DNA from: Chlorobiaceae bacterium
GTDB lineage: Bacteria > Bacteroidota > Chlorobiia > Chlorobiales > Chlorobiaceae
Length of the DNA stretch: 64,000 bases
Direction: 5' to 3'
NCBI GenBank assembly: GCA_012972825.1
Contig: JABDHL010000022.1
Span: 62,001 to 126,000 of the forward strand
Position numbers and translations under genes: made by a program. Shown piece by piece: positions 1-9,613 of the stretch (positions are counted from its first letter, which is position 1; each line of letters begins with the position of its first letter). Below the pieces are notes generated by a model. It was not told the origin of the DNA and did not search any database. It saw only the letters and a program-made list of their open reading frames with translations.

Positions 1-289
1 TTTCCCTGTCATAAGGAGAGATGTCAATGCTTGAAACCTGCTGCTTCTTGATCACGCTCATCAGGTTTGCTGCATTGCGAGCTTTTTTGTGTACCCCTTC
101 TCGCAGAAAGAACGAGAGCAGGGGAGTATGGGTGACAACCACAATCTGCAGATGTCGGCCATCAATATCAATAAAACTTATTGTCAGCTCATTTTTACGC
201 TGTGAAAAGATCTCATTCACATGTCCCCCCGCAAGCCGTTCATGCAGCTCCATTGCTGCATGGTAGAGTGTGAAATAATTGCGTATCAT
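1..289 (-). CDS. NFACT-family protein (RqcH/FbpA-like), N-terminal part
   Basis: The minus-strand frame opens at an ATG at 289 and is still open at the window edge, so only about 96 N-terminal residues are visible. They begin MIRNYFTLYHAAMELHERL and continue with GGHVNEIFSQRKNELTISF, then a stretch ending in the hydrophobic VVVTHTPLLSFFL. This order (helix, GG.V..I.Q...EL.., beta strand with a small-molecule-like loop) is what the NFACT-N domain of RqcH/FbpA/Tae2 proteins looks like. That family binds stalled 50S-peptidyl-tRNA complexes in ribosome quality control; older annotations call it fibronectin-binding protein. The catalytic and C-terminal parts lie outside the window, so the family assignment rests on the N-terminus only. 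Confidence 0.7.
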   Translation of the reverse strand, partial: MIRNYFTLYHAAMELHERLAGGHVNEIFSQRKNELTISFIDIDGRHLQIVVVTHTPLLSFFLREGVHKKARNAANLMSVIKKQQVSSIDISPYDRE

Positions 290-380
290 GATTGAGGAAT
301 GAGTTGCATGAGCCCGATCTTTTTCTCTATTTTAAGCATACCTTGGTTCTCTTTTTCATAATGTATTAAAAAATGAGGCT

Positions 381-914
381 ATGCCGGATGCAGCGACAAC
401 GGGAAGCAGCTTGCCTGGTGCTGAAAAAAGTGGTGGTTCAGAGCCGGCAAAGCGGTTAGGCTGGCATGAATACTTCATGAGTGTTGCCCATCTTATCTCC
501 CGAAGGGCGACCTGTACCCGTGGTCATATTGGCGCGGTTATTGTCAAGGATCACAGCATTCTTTCAACGGGATACAACGGTGCACCTGCCGGTCTGCCTC
601 ACTGTAACGACAGCAACTGCCGTATATACTGCAGTACCCACCCGGATGGGACAGTCGAAGAGAACTGTGTGAACACTATTCATGCGGAAATCAACGCCAT
701 TGCCCAGGCGGCAAAGCATGGTGTGGCCATCAGGGATTCTGATATCTATATCACGGCCAGCCCCTGTATTCACTGCCTTAAAGTGCTGATCAATGTGGGG
801 ATAAAAACAATCTATTACGATAAACCTTATAAAATAGAGAATATTAATGAACTGCTGCGACTTTCCGGCATCAGGCTGGTTCAGGTCAACATGCTCAACA
901 TAGAGAAAGCGTGA
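381..914 (+). CDS. Deoxycytidylate (dCMP) deaminase, ComEB type
   Basis: The protein is 177 residues and belongs to the zinc-dependent cytidine/deoxycytidylate deaminase superfamily. The zinc site is visible as HAE (residues 101-103, with the proton-shuttling glutamate) and PCIHC (128-132). The segment [12 protein letters not shown] near residue 47 and the Cys/His-containing region 75-100 between beta strands are typical of dCMP deaminases, which convert dCMP to dUMP for thymidylate synthesis. The first 28 residues are a low-complexity extension. The stop overlaps the start region of ribD, which carries the same zinc fold, so the two genes are probably co-transcribed. A free cytosine-nucleoside deaminase is the alternative, but the length and the inserted loop fit dCMP deaminase better. 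Confidence 0.88.
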   Translation: MPDAATTGSSLPGAEKSGGSEPAKRLGWHEYFMSVAHLISRRATCTRGHIGAVIVKDHSILSTGYNGAPAGLPHCNDSNCRIYCSTHPDGTVEENCVNTIHAEINAIAQAAKHGVAIRDSDIYITASPCIHCLKVLINVGIKTIYYDKPYKIENINELLRLSGIRLVQVNMLNIEKA

Positions 915-916
915 CG

Positions 917-2017
917 ATGCACAGGAGTGATGATATCCTCTTTATGCGGCGTTGTCTGGAACTTGCCTTGAAGGGTGGCGGCAGTGTGAGCCCTAATCCC
1001 ATGGTAGGTTCGGTTATTGTCTATAATGGAGAAATTATCGGCGAAGGCTATCATGAGAGGTTTGGCGGCCCTCATGCTGAAGTGCACGCTCTTGCTTCAG
1101 TGGCGGATAAATCTTTGCTTCGTCATGCTACCCTCTATGTTAATCTTGAGCCCTGTTCCCATTTCGGAAAAACTCCTCCATGCTGTGATCTTGTTATTGA
1201 AAAGGGAATTGTCCGTGTTGTCATCGGTTGCCGCGATCCACATCCTGCTGTTGCGGGACAAGGAACAGCAAGGCTTGTTGCTGCAGGTATCGAGGTTACT
1301 CAAGGAGTACTTGAAGCAGAATGCATGAGAATCAATGAGGCATTTATTAAATATCATACCGCAGGGCTCCCTCTGGTTGCTCTTAAACTCGCTCAAACCC
1401 TTGATGGAAAAATTGCAACATCGATCGGTGCATCCCGCTGGATTACAGGCAAACAGGCAAGAGGAGAGGTTCATCGTCTCAGGAGTCTCTATGACGCAGT
1501 CATTGTTGGAGAAGCAACTGTTCGTGTCGATGATGCTCTTCTTACAGTAAGGCATTGTGCTGGTCGAAATCCCCTCAGGGTTGTTCTTGATCGTCAGTTG
1601 CACCTTCCTTTGGATGCAAAGATTTTTGGTGCTGAGGCATCAACAATGCTCTTTGCATCATCCTCAAGTTCAGGATTGCCGAAAGTGGCGATGTTAAAAG
1701 AAAGAGGGGTGACGGTTTTGTTTGTCGATGAGCATGCAGGAGAGCTCGACCTCAAACAGGTGCTTCTCGAACTGCATGACAGGCAGATTCTTTCAGTGAT
1801 GGTTGAAGGGGGAAGTCGGTTGTCGGCTTCATTTATTCGGCGAAAGCTTGTTGACAAACTCTATATATTTATTGCTCCCAAGCTTTTCGGCGGTGACGCT
1901 CTGAGCGCTTTTGCACCTCTTGGCATCACTATGCCGGATCACTCTGTGAATCTGCGATTTGAGCAATCCCGGTTTTTCGGTCATGATGTGCTGCTGGAGG
2001 CCTATGTCGAGGCTTGA
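917..2017 (+). CDS. ribD: Riboflavin biosynthesis deaminase/reductase RibD
   Basis: This bifunctional enzyme catalyses the second and third steps of riboflavin synthesis: deamination of the diaminopyrimidine product of GTP cyclohydrolase II, then NADPH reduction of the ribose side chain. The N-terminal deaminase domain (about residues 1-145) shows HAEVHAL and [11 protein letters not shown], the zinc ligands. The C-terminal reductase domain (about 146-366) begins [16 protein letters not shown] and contains [12 protein letters not shown], a typical RibD substrate and cofactor region. A GTG at 911 is an alternative start; it overlaps the stop of the dCMP deaminase gene, whereas the ATG at 917 starts [18 protein letters not shown], the canonical RibD N-terminus. 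ribE lies 2.5 kb downstream, so the rib genes are dispersed. Confidence 0.93.
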   Translation: MHRSDDILFMRRCLELALKGGGSVSPNPMVGSVIVYNGEIIGEGYHERFGGPHAEVHALASVADKSLLRHATLYVNLEPCSHFGKTPPCCDLVIEKGIVRVVIGCRDPHPAVAGQGTARLVAAGIEVTQGVLEAECMRINEAFIKYHTAGLPLVALKLAQTLDGKIATSIGASRWITGKQARGEVHRLRSLYDAVIVGEATVRVDDALLTVRHCAGRNPLRVVLDRQLHLPLDAKIFGAEASTMLFASSSSSGLPKVAMLKERGVTVLFVDEHAGELDLKQVLLELHDRQILSVMVEGGSRLSASFIRRKLVDKLYIFIAPKLFGGDALSAFAPLGITMPDHSVNLRFEQSRFFGHDVLLEAYVEA

Positions 2018-2071
2018 TCAGGAGTCAACGCAGCATGGAATTTCAGGAACAAGACGACATAACTTTTGCCT

Positions 2072-2875
2072 ATGACGGCTTATCATAAAAAAAAAGAGGT
2101 CATTGCTCTTCAACATGTAACGGCTTATTGCGGAACTACCTGTGTTTTCAGGGATCTCTCACTTACGGTGCAGGAGGGGTGCAGTACAGCTATTCTCGGA
2201 CCAAACGGCTCCGGCAAAACTACGCTGATGAAGCTTCTCTCCCGCGACATTTATCCTGTTGCCGAACCGGACAGTCATATACTGATTTTTGGCAGGGAGA
2301 GCTGGAATGTCTGGGAGCTTCGCACCAGGCTTGGCATTGTCTCCCATGATCTTCAGCATGATTATCTTCGAGGGGCGCGCGGAATCAATGTGATTTTATC
2401 CGGCATTTATGCCAGTATTGATATCTGGCAGAATCAGCACTTCAGTAGTGAAGACAAGCAGAATGCTGAGGCAGTCATGGAAAAACTTGGCATTGGCGAG
2501 CTTCAACATCGTTCTTTCGGTGCCATGTCAACGGGACAGCAACGACGTTTTCTGCTCGGCAGGGCCCTGATTAACAATCCAGATGCACTTTTACTCGACG
2601 AACCAACAACAGGGCTTGATCTCAGCGCGACATTTCATTACCTTGAAACGCTTCGCTCATTGATGCGATTGGGGAAAACAGTCATGCTGGTTACCCATCA
2701 TCTTCATGAGATTTCCCCGGAAATTCAAAGAGTTATACTTTTAAAAGAGGGTCGGATTGTCGGCGATGGAAACAAAGCCGATGTTCTGACTTCCGACTCT
2801 CTCTCCTCTTTATTTGATTATCCTCTACAGGTGGTTACAGTAAAAGGTTATTATCAGGTTTTGCCGGCTGAATGA
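2072..2875 (+). CDS. ABC transporter ATP-binding protein
   Basis: A single ABC nucleotide-binding domain of about 267 residues. Walker A is GPNGSGKTT, the signature is STGQQRR, Walker B is ALLLDEPTTGLDL and the switch histidine lies in VTHHLHEI. The insert between Walker A and the signature contains a VWELRTRLGIVSHDLQ stretch like that of YlmA/ModF-type ATPases, which often have no cognate permease beside them; none is present here. The substrate cannot be inferred. A TTG at 2066 gives two more residues; I prefer the ATG at 2072. The gene lies 54 bases downstream of ribD on the same strand. Confidence 0.85.
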   Translation: MTAYHKKKEVIALQHVTAYCGTTCVFRDLSLTVQEGCSTAILGPNGSGKTTLMKLLSRDIYPVAEPDSHILIFGRESWNVWELRTRLGIVSHDLQHDYLRGARGINVILSGIYASIDIWQNQHFSSEDKQNAEAVMEKLGIGELQHRSFGAMSTGQQRRFLLGRALINNPDALLLDEPTTGLDLSATFHYLETLRSLMRLGKTVMLVTHHLHEISPEIQRVILLKEGRIVGDGNKADVLTSDSLSSLFDYPLQVVTVKGYYQVLPAE

Positions 2876-3035
2876 CTTTTTCTCTTTTGAAAACCGAATC
2901 CAGCGAGTGCCAGGGCTTCCTGGAGGAGCTTGAAACGTTGAGCACTGTTGTAATGTTTGATAGTTACATTCAAAATAATATCTCTCTGAGCTGCAGAGGC
3001 ATGAAACTGGAAAAACAACATATACTCTAAAAACG

Positions 3036-3725
3036 GTGAGCACTTCTGAATCAGTGAATAAGTCTTTGTACTGTTTTATGGTTCTGTTTGTAATTATGTA
3101 TTCCGGTCCCGTATTGGCCTTGGAAAAGGACGAAAAATCACCCGTACACGCCTCTGACAGTTCAGGTATTTCAATGGTTCCTGATGGTTTCATTTTGAGG
3201 AAAATTCAAAAAGGTGAGACTCTCTCTAAAATCTGCAATGCCGATTCAAGCTGCCGGGCTATTGTCATTAAGGTTAATCGCTTTGATAATCGGCACTTCC
3301 CTGTAGGCAAAAAAGTTCTTGTTCCAGTCGATATTCCCAAGGCAAAGAACTATGTTCCAGTTCCGAAAACCCTTGCCGACAGTCGTGGTGAACGTGAAGT
3401 CAGGATTTTTCTGAACCTGCAGTATTTTGGTGCTTATGAGAACGGTGAACTACTTTTCTGGGGTCCGGTCTCTTCAGGTAAAAAAGCAAAGCGCACTCCA
3501 CCCGGCAAGTTTTTTGTCAACTACAAAGAGCGCACCAAGCATTCACTCAAGTATGATAATGCGCCCATGCCGTATTCTATAAATTATCATGATGGCTTCT
3601 TTATGCACCAGCAGTCGCTCCCTGGATATCCAGCTTCACATGGTTGTGTAAGGCTGTTGCCGGATGATGCAAAAAAACTTTTTTTCTGGTCGCGTCTTCG
3701 CGATCCTGTGACCCTTGTTCCATAA
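3036..3725 (+). CDS. Secreted L,D-transpeptidase (YkuD) with LysM-like segment
   Basis: A 229-residue protein starting at GTG. The N-terminus (SLYCFMVLFVIMYSGPVLA) is a signal peptide. Residues about 50-105 (FILRKIQKGETLSKICN ... VGKKVLVPVD) form a LysM-like peptidoglycan-binding segment. The C-terminal YkuD domain ends with the active-site motif SHGCVRL, in which the Cys is the nucleophile and the His and Arg complete the site. The enzyme would act in the periplasm, forming 3-3 cross-links or attaching proteins to peptidoglycan. No ATG in the frame would retain the signal peptide, which supports the GTG start. Confidence 0.85.
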   Translation: MSTSESVNKSLYCFMVLFVIMYSGPVLALEKDEKSPVHASDSSGISMVPDGFILRKIQKGETLSKICNADSSCRAIVIKVNRFDNRHFPVGKKVLVPVDIPKAKNYVPVPKTLADSRGEREVRIFLNLQYFGAYENGELLFWGPVSSGKKAKRTPPGKFFVNYKERTKHSLKYDNAPMPYSINYHDGFFMHQQSLPGYPASHGCVRLLPDDAKKLFFWSRLRDPVTLVP

Positions 3726-3842
3726 TCTTGAATTATAGCATAAGAGAGAAACTCCTGAAATCCGTTTGGTCTTGTTTTGCTCTTGATGAATCAGGCATTT
3801 TCATTACATGAATTTTTATTAACGTTTAACCGGTAATTAGTT

Positions 3843-4343
3843 ATGGCACATCTAACGTTCAAAGGCACTCCTGTTGAAAGCGTTGGGACTCTTCCTGTAA
3901 AAGGCTCTGAAGCTCCTTTTTTCTGCCTTGTGAAAACTGATCTTTCCGAGGCTGGCCCTGCCGACTTTGCAGGGAAAAAGCTGGTTCTAAATATTTTTCC
4001 GAGCCTCGATACATCGGTTTGCGCTGCATCCGTAAGGCACTTTAACCAGGCGGCAGCATCGCTCGACAATACTGTTGTGCTCTGTATTTCTGCTGATCTG
4101 CCCTTTGCCCATCGCCGTTTCTGTGAAACTGAAGGATTGAAAAATGTTGTATCGCTTTCAGTTTTCCGCTCTCCGGAATTCGGGAGGGACTTTGGTGTCA
4201 CTCTTGCTACCGGCCCTCTCAAGGGACTTCTTTCACGTGCTGTGGTTATTATTGATGCTGACGGGATAGTCCGCTACACTGAGCAGGTTGCCGAAATTGT
4301 TCAGGAACCGGACTACAGTGCAGCTCTCAAGGTTCTTGGATAA
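3843..4343 (+). CDS. tpx: Thiol peroxidase Tpx
   Basis: A 166-residue atypical 2-Cys peroxiredoxin reducing hydrogen peroxide and organic peroxides with thioredoxin. The peroxidatic cysteine is C60 in FPSLDTSVCAASVRHF, and the resolving cysteine C94 in LPFAHRRFC gives the Tpx spacing of 34 residues. The N-terminus MAHLTFKGTPVESVG and the full length are typical. The gene appears monocistronic: a strong hairpin starts ten bases after its stop. It fits the oxidative-stress defence expected of an anaerobe exposed to transient oxygen. Confidence 0.93.
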   Translation: MAHLTFKGTPVESVGTLPVKGSEAPFFCLVKTDLSEAGPADFAGKKLVLNIFPSLDTSVCAASVRHFNQAAASLDNTVVLCISADLPFAHRRFCETEGLKNVVSLSVFRSPEFGRDFGVTLATGPLKGLLSRAVVIIDADGIVRYTEQVAEIVQEPDYSAALKVLG

Positions 4344-4353
4344 AACACTCCAT

Positions 4354-4384
4354 GGCCTTACAGGCTGCTGTAAGGCCGGCAGTT
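4354..4384 (+). terminator. Hairpin terminator after tpx
   Basis: GGCCTTACAG (4354-4363) pairs perfectly with CTGTAAGGCC (4368-4377) around the tetraloop GCTG. A short T-run (GTTTTG) follows a few bases later. The position just after the tpx stop fits a rho-independent terminator, though the T-run is weak. Confidence 0.65.
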
Positions 4385-4478
4385 TTGCTCGCTGACGGTA
4401 AGGGTGATATATTACAGGAGAATAAGGATTTTAATGCTTCACATGAAGCCACTTTTTTATTAAGAGAAAAGCTGTGCG

Positions 4479-5138
4479 ATGTTTACCGGAATTATCAAGG
4501 ATGTAGGCAAGGTCACGGGAGTTACAAAGAGAAATAGCGGTTTACGGTTAAGGGTACAGTACGGCAATTCGGAAGTGTTCAGCGGTTTAACGATAGATGA
4601 AAGTGTGAGCCTCAACGGGGTATGCCAGACCGTTGTTGCCGTTGGTGATGGATGGTTTGAAGTGGAGAGTGTTGAAGAGACGCTCTCCAAAACAACGCTT
4701 GGCTCCATTCATAACGGTTCCCGGGTTAATCTCGAACGGGCTGTTCGTCCTGTCGACCGTCTCGGCGGGCATTTTGTACTTGGTCATGTTGATTGTGCTG
4801 CCGTTGTGCAGGAAATCCGTGAATTGGACTCAAGCAGGGAACTATGGATAGCTTTTCCTCAGGCTTTCACTCCATTCATAGTCTCTGCTGGTTCGATAAC
4901 TATTGACGGTATAAGCCTCACCGTTGCAAAACTTGATGCATTGCTCTTTGCCGTAGCAATTATTCCCTATACCTTTGCTCACACTACTCTTCACTCATTG
5001 CACTCGGGAAGCCGGGTAAATCTCGAATTTGACATTCTTGGTAAATATGTTGCCCGCCAGCTGGGAGCGCATTCCTCTTCACCAGCAGCAGCTGTTTCAC
5101 GTATAGATGAGGTATGGCTTCAGGAAAAAGGATTTTAA
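4479..5138 (+). CDS. ribE: Riboflavin synthase alpha subunit
   Basis: The 219-residue protein opens with MFTGIIKDVGKV, the invariant N-terminus of riboflavin synthase. Two lumazine-binding repeats follow: the first has NGVCQTVV, the second DGISLTVAKLD, with HFVLGHVDCAAVV between them. The enzyme dismutates two 6,7-dimethyl-8-ribityllumazine molecules to riboflavin. The stop codon is immediately followed by the ATG of rarA, so the two genes are likely translated from one transcript. I see no FMN riboswitch in the 135-base upstream gap, which holds only the tpx terminator. Confidence 0.95.
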   Translation: MFTGIIKDVGKVTGVTKRNSGLRLRVQYGNSEVFSGLTIDESVSLNGVCQTVVAVGDGWFEVESVEETLSKTTLGSIHNGSRVNLERAVRPVDRLGGHFVLGHVDCAAVVQEIRELDSSRELWIAFPQAFTPFIVSAGSITIDGISLTVAKLDALLFAVAIIPYTFAHTTLHSLHSGSRVNLEFDILGKYVARQLGAHSSSPAAAVSRIDEVWLQEKGF

Positions 5139-6479
5139 ATGGTTGATATCCCTGACATGCAGTCTGATCTGTTCGGTTGTTATTCCTCTCCGGATGCAGC
5201 CAATTTCTTTCAGCCTCTTGCCGAACGGGTTCGTCCCCGATCTCTTGACGATATGTCAGGGCAGGATCATCTTGTCGGTCCAGATGGGCCGCTTCGAAAG
5301 TTTCTGGCAGGCGATCAAATGCCCTCGATGATATTCTGGGGCCCTCCCGGATCGGGCAAAACAACTCTTGCTGAAATTTGTGCATCCTCACTAAGCTATC
5401 GATTCGAACAGCTTTCAGCGATAGATTCCGGGGTCAAAGATGTCCGCAAGGCGCTTGAAAATGCAGAGAAATCAAGGCGATCAGGGCACAGAACCCTGCT
5501 CTTTATCGATGAAATTCACCGTTTTAACAAGACCCAGCAGGACACGCTGCTGCACGCTATCGAACAAGGACTTATTGTACTTATTGGAGCAACCACTGAA
5601 AATCCCTCTTTTGAGGTGAACGCAGCACTCTTGAGCAGGATGCAGGTCTATATTCTCAATCCTCTTGAGCCAAAGGAAATCGAAGCGGTGATTCGCCGTG
5701 CTCTGAAAGAAGACACTCTTTTCCGGCCACTTTCAATCGAGATAGCCGACCTTGATTTTCTTCTCCGGTTTTCCGGAGGTGATGCCCGAAAGGCGCTGAA
5801 TGCTGTTGAAGCAGCTGTCTCTCTCATGCCCGAAGGTGCTGATATGGTGTTGAACAGGGAAGTGCTCTCTCGTGCACTGCAGCATAGCGCTCCCATCTAC
5901 GATAAGGGAGGAGAAAACCACTACGATATCATTTCCGCCTTTATAAAATCCATGCGAGGCTCAGATCCCGATGCAGCACTTTTCTGGCTTGCCCGGATGC
6001 TTCAGGGAGGTGAAGACCCTAAATTTATAGCGCGACGCATGGTTATTTTTGCAAGCGAAGATATCGGCAATGCCGATCCTTATGCCATAACTCTTGCCAT
6101 ATCCGTGTTCCAAGCTGTCGAAATGATCGGTCTTCCGGAGGCAAGAATCAATCTGGCTCATGGCGTCACCTATCTTGCATCTGCCCCGAAATCAAATGCA
6201 AGCTATCAGGGCATCAGTGACGCAATGAATGAAGCAAAAGCCATGCAGCAGCTAAGGGTTCCGCTTCACCTGCGCAATGCACCGACAAAACTTATGAAAG
6301 CTGAAAAATACGGTGAAGGATATCGATACCCCCATAGTTATCCGGGGCATTTTGTCCAGCAGCAATATTTCCCTGATGGCCTGGCCCCGAAGGCATATTA
6401 CCGACCCGGAGATGAAGGCCGCGAAAAATATATCAGAGAACGTCTCGCACTCTTATGGAATGAACGTTACCACTCATAA
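5139..6479 (+). CDS. rarA: Replication-associated recombination ATPase RarA/MgsA
   Basis: A 446-residue AAA+ ATPase of the RarA/MgsA/WRNIP1 family, acting at stalled replication forks. Walker A is GPPGSGKTT (68-76), Walker B is [11 protein letters not shown], and sensor 1 lies in [14 protein letters not shown]. The C-terminal half carries the tetramerisation region with [21 protein letters not shown] and the family hallmark [20 protein letters not shown]. The length is normal. The start abuts the ribE stop without a gap. Confidence 0.94.
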   Translation: MVDIPDMQSDLFGCYSSPDAANFFQPLAERVRPRSLDDMSGQDHLVGPDGPLRKFLAGDQMPSMIFWGPPGSGKTTLAEICASSLSYRFEQLSAIDSGVKDVRKALENAEKSRRSGHRTLLFIDEIHRFNKTQQDTLLHAIEQGLIVLIGATTENPSFEVNAALLSRMQVYILNPLEPKEIEAVIRRALKEDTLFRPLSIEIADLDFLLRFSGGDARKALNAVEAAVSLMPEGADMVLNREVLSRALQHSAPIYDKGGENHYDIISAFIKSMRGSDPDAALFWLARMLQGGEDPKFIARRMVIFASEDIGNADPYAITLAISVFQAVEMIGLPEARINLAHGVTYLASAPKSNASYQGISDAMNEAKAMQQLRVPLHLRNAPTKLMKAEKYGEGYRYPHSYPGHFVQQQYFPDGLAPKAYYRPGDEGREKYIRERLALLWNERYHS

Positions 6480-6570
6480 TTGTTACGGAACCGATCACTT
6501 TTTTATATTCCGACTATTTCTTTTGCAGTATGGCACAGTCAGGTTTTTTTTCATCAAGACAGACTATTGT

Positions 6571-7950
6571 ATGAACAGGTTCAGGCAGATAAAGTTATGT
6601 ATAGTGCCGTTTCTTTTACTGACTGCATTTTCGCACATCCAGGCTGCCACACTGCCAGCAAACGCCTCGATGACGCTTGACGATGCCGTCCATATCGGGC
6701 TCGAAAGAAGCAGGATGCTTGAAATCGCAAGGCTTGATCGTGATATGACCTCACAGAAAATCCGTGAAACATGGGCCCAGGTGCTTCCACAGATCTCATC
6801 TGATTTTACCTACACCCGCTCGTTGAAGCCCTCAGTCCTTTTTTTTCCCGATATTTTTAACGGAGGTACCTCAAACTCATTTATTCCGCTTGTCATCAGT
6901 GCCGACAATGCAGCAACCGCCACCATTAATGTTCGTCAGGCACTCTTTAACGGTTCAGCATTTGCCGGAATCAAGGCTGCCGGCATTCTCCGCAAAATGA
7001 GTAATGAGGCCTATCGCAACGCTGAAGCAGCCGTTATTGCCGACATCAAAATGTCCTATTTCGACGCACTGATCTCAAGAGATCAGTTAAAGCTTATTGA
7101 GCAGAGTATTGAGCGCTGGCAGCAATCAAGAAAAGATACCAGGGCAATGTTCCGCCAGGGTGTAGCCGCTGATATCGACACCCTTAAAGCCTACCTTTCC
7201 GTTGAAAATCTCCGACCCGATCTCATTCAGGCCGAAAACCGTGTGGCAACAACCATGACAAAGCTGAAAAATGTCATTGGCATACCTCTCGACAGCACTG
7301 TTATTCTTTCCGGAAAACTGGAACTCTCTTCTGCCACCTATCCCCAGGATATTGCTGCAGCTTACCGTGAAGCATTGGATTCAAGGCCCGATCTTCGTCA
7401 GTTAGACCTTCAGGTAAAGGCAGAGGGCGAAAAAGTCAGTGCTGCCCGGGCAGAGCGTTATCCTGTAATCAGTGCTTTCGGCCAGTTTGAATCGCAAACT
7501 GCATTTAACGATAATGTAAAAACATCCGAGTCCCGCTGGCCGGTTTCAACGGCCGTCGGCCTGGAGGTTTCGCTGCCGATATTTACAGGATACCGCACCA
7601 GTGCGCAGGTTGCGCAGGCCAGGATAACACAGATGCAGACAAGGACAAGGGTTGAAGATCTGAAGGATGCTATAAGGGCAGAAGTCGAAGTCCGACTGTT
7701 AAACTTCAGGGAATCACAGAAAAGAATTGATGTTCAGTCCAAAACCATCAGTGTTGCAGAACGCAGCTACAAAATATCGCTGCTTCGTTTCAAGGAAGGC
7801 ATTGGCACACGCCTTGAACTGACCGATGCCGAACTTCAGCTCAACAAAGCCAAAACCAACTACCTCCAGGCAGTTTACGACTATCTCGTAGCATCTGTCC
7901 AGCTTGACAAGGCCCTCGGTCGATCTGAAACATCTGTATCCGCAAAATGA
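6571..7950 (+). CDS. TolC-type outer membrane efflux protein
   Basis: A 459-residue outer membrane factor. The ATG at 6571 gives MNRFRQIKLCIVPFLLLTAFSHIQAA, a clear signal peptide; the longer open frame reaching back into rarA lacks one. The mature protein has the two OEP repeats: the first begins MTLDDAVHIGLERSRMLE, and the second is long amphipathic helices with IFTGYRTSAQVAQA and RFKEGIGTRLELTDAELQ. It would form the trimeric channel of a tripartite exporter or type I secretion system. No membrane-fusion or pump gene is adjacent, so the exported substrate is unknown. Confidence 0.88.
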   Translation: MNRFRQIKLCIVPFLLLTAFSHIQAATLPANASMTLDDAVHIGLERSRMLEIARLDRDMTSQKIRETWAQVLPQISSDFTYTRSLKPSVLFFPDIFNGGTSNSFIPLVISADNAATATINVRQALFNGSAFAGIKAAGILRKMSNEAYRNAEAAVIADIKMSYFDALISRDQLKLIEQSIERWQQSRKDTRAMFRQGVAADIDTLKAYLSVENLRPDLIQAENRVATTMTKLKNVIGIPLDSTVILSGKLELSSATYPQDIAAAYREALDSRPDLRQLDLQVKAEGEKVSAARAERYPVISAFGQFESQTAFNDNVKTSESRWPVSTAVGLEVSLPIFTGYRTSAQVAQARITQMQTRTRVEDLKDAIRAEVEVRLLNFRESQKRIDVQSKTISVAERSYKISLLRFKEGIGTRLELTDAELQLNKAKTNYLQAVYDYLVASVQLDKALGRSETSVSAK

Positions 7951-8008
7951 TAACGCGGTAATGGTTACACAAACAATCCGACTGATCTTTTTCAGCAATG
8001 AATCTCTG

Positions 8009-8950
8009 TCAGGAAGCTCGACGGGCAAAATATATCAGACTCGAAACCCTTGTTTGCCCCATTCCCCCTTTGACAGCTTCAACCGAACCTCTAACCAGGA
8101 TATGTAAAATCCGCATCACATTAAACCGTTGGTTTTGTCTTTTGTGGAGAAGTGCTTCGCTATGCACAATATTATAAAGCAGATCAGGGAAGTAGGACTG
8201 TCGCTTGAAAACCGTCAGGTTATGGGATGCAAGCAGATTTTCAAGCGTTCCCGGCCAAAAATGGTAGAGATGTCGCGGCGCATCATAGGCTACCCAGTTC
8301 TCCCCATAGAGTTCTGCATCAAAACTTGCCGGATTTGGCAAAGCAATAACAAGCACTCCGTCCGGCTTCAGCCGATTTGCCACATGGTTGAGAGTCGCCT
8401 GGATGGTGTGAATATGTTCAAGGGAATGCCACAGGACAATACGGTCAAATGTTTTTCTTCCAAGGGTTTCGTCAGCCAGTGAAGAAAAGATATTCAGCCC
8501 CGAAGAGTTCCGTGCAAAATCTGCAGCTTCGGCATCAGGTTCAACCCCGGCCAGGTTATTGACCGGTACTCCCGATCTGCAGTGAAAATAGTTCAGGAGA
8601 TCTCCTGTTGAACACCCGATTTCAAGGACAGTACAATGTTCTCTTGGCTTTGAAAGCCCTTGCAGGATGATTTCCGCCCGATAACGCAGAAGCAGAGAGC
8701 GTGCAGCAAGGTAGGTTCTGGCACGCAATGTAGTGCTGTTTTGTCTTTGCCAATACGGATCATACTCACCGTTGCGGTAATGCCGGGCTATTTCAGCACT
8801 GTCGGGACGCGGATTGAGCATAATAAGTCCTGACGCGCAGGAGCGAACCAGATTCCATTGTACTCTTACGGAACTGTCAAACCGGTCGGGAACCTGGAGA
8901 TAAGGGGTAAATTCCCTGGAGTTGCTTATAGGGCAGGGAACTGTTTCCAT
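8009..8950 (-). CDS. Class I SAM-dependent methyltransferase
   Basis: A 313-residue protein. The SAM-binding motif I is VLEIGCSTGDLL at about residue 126, followed by GVEPDAEAADFAR (motif II) and FDRIVLWHSLEHI, then ALPNPASFDAELYGENW, where methyltransferases of the type 11/12 cell-surface group carry their substrate loop. The N-terminal 90 residues, including an SCASGLIMLNPRP segment, resemble the sugar- or lipid-modifying relatives that begin with a zinc-ribbon-like region, but the cysteines needed for a ribbon are incomplete. It converges with the TolC-type gene and is downstream of nothing obviously related. The substrate is not inferable. Confidence 0.8.
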   Translation of the reverse strand: METVPCPISNSREFTPYLQVPDRFDSSVRVQWNLVRSCASGLIMLNPRPDSAEIARHYRNGEYDPYWQRQNSTTLRARTYLAARSLLLRYRAEIILQGLSKPREHCTVLEIGCSTGDLLNYFHCRSGVPVNNLAGVEPDAEAADFARNSSGLNIFSSLADETLGRKTFDRIVLWHSLEHIHTIQATLNHVANRLKPDGVLVIALPNPASFDAELYGENWVAYDAPRHLYHFWPGTLENLLASHNLTVFKRQSYFPDLLYNIVHSEALLHKRQNQRFNVMRILHILVRGSVEAVKGGMGQTRVSSLIYFARRAS

Positions 8951-8975
8951 TCCGCCTTAGAGAATGTTGCTCTTG

Positions 8976-9482
8976 TCACTGCGTAAGGTCAGCGAACGCC
9001 TTTTTCAGGTTTTGATAGGTGGAGTTCATATCATTGCTGAGAACTTTGGCATCTGCAAGGACCGGCATAAAATTCGTATCCCCTTCCCAGCGGGGAACGA
9101 TATGGAAATGAATATGGGTATCAACGCTTCCACCGGCAACCCTGCCGAGATTTGCCCCGACATTGAATCCCTGCGGTCTCAGGGTAAGTTTCAGTGCCTT
9201 GATAGAGAGGTCTGTCAGCTCCATGACCTCAAGTTTCGTCTGCTGGTCGAGATCGGAAAAGTCAGGAGTCTGCAGATAGGGGATCACCATAAGGTGTCCG
9301 CAGTTATAGGGGTAGAGGTTCATAATGACAAAGCATGTTTTCCCCCTGTAGAGGACAAACCGCTTCTCATCCTCTTCAGGAGGAAGATCGGCAAAAACTG
9401 ATTTCCCGGCCTCACCGGCAGGCTTTTCGTCCTTAAAAGACTGCATGTACACTTCACGCCACGGTGAGTACATTCTATGCAT
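8976..9482 (-). CDS. HIT-family nucleotide hydrolase/transferase
   Basis: A 168-residue histidine-triad protein. The active-site motif HIHFHIVPRW is near the C-terminus, and FNVGANLGRVAGGSVDTH precedes it, as in the Ap4A hydrolase/phosphorylase-like branch. The longer open frame begins inside the neighbouring tRNA-Leu gene, so the real start is the ATG at 9482 (MHRMYSPWREVYMQ); the ATG at 9473 is also possible. Proteins starting YSPWR are the usual form of this branch. The likely role is hydrolysis of dinucleoside polyphosphates or aminoacyl-adenylates. Confidence 0.85.
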   Translation of the reverse strand: MHRMYSPWREVYMQSFKDEKPAGEAGKSVFADLPPEEDEKRFVLYRGKTCFVIMNLYPYNCGHLMVIPYLQTPDFSDLDQQTKLEVMELTDLSIKALKLTLRPQGFNVGANLGRVAGGSVDTHIHFHIVPRWEGDTNFMPVLADAKVLSNDMNSTYQNLKKAFADLTQ

Positions 9483-9510
9483 GGAGATGGTGTCCTGATT
9501 GCATTTATGT

Positions 9511-9598
9511 TGGTACCAAAGATGGGAATCGAACCCACACGAGTTATTCACTCACTGGATTTTGAGTCCAGCGCGTCTACCAGTTCCGCCACTTTGGC
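9511..9598 (-). tRNA. tRNA-Leu (anticodon CAA)
   Basis: The reverse complement folds as a class II tRNA: acceptor GCCAAAG with CTTTGGT (a G-U first pair), D-arm, anticodon loop CTCAAAA with anticodon CAA, long variable arm (GTGAGTGAATAACTC) and T-arm GTGGGTTCGATTCCCAT. The 3' CCA is encoded at 9511-9513. It is 88 nt and lies beside a second tRNA-Leu. Confidence 0.93.
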
Positions 9599-9613
9599 AT
9601 TCAGTAAGAGGCG

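Noticed and set aside
4352-4537. Plus-strand 61-residue frame after tpx
   Set aside because: It starts inside the tpx terminator hairpin and runs into ribE in another frame; composition is not protein-like.
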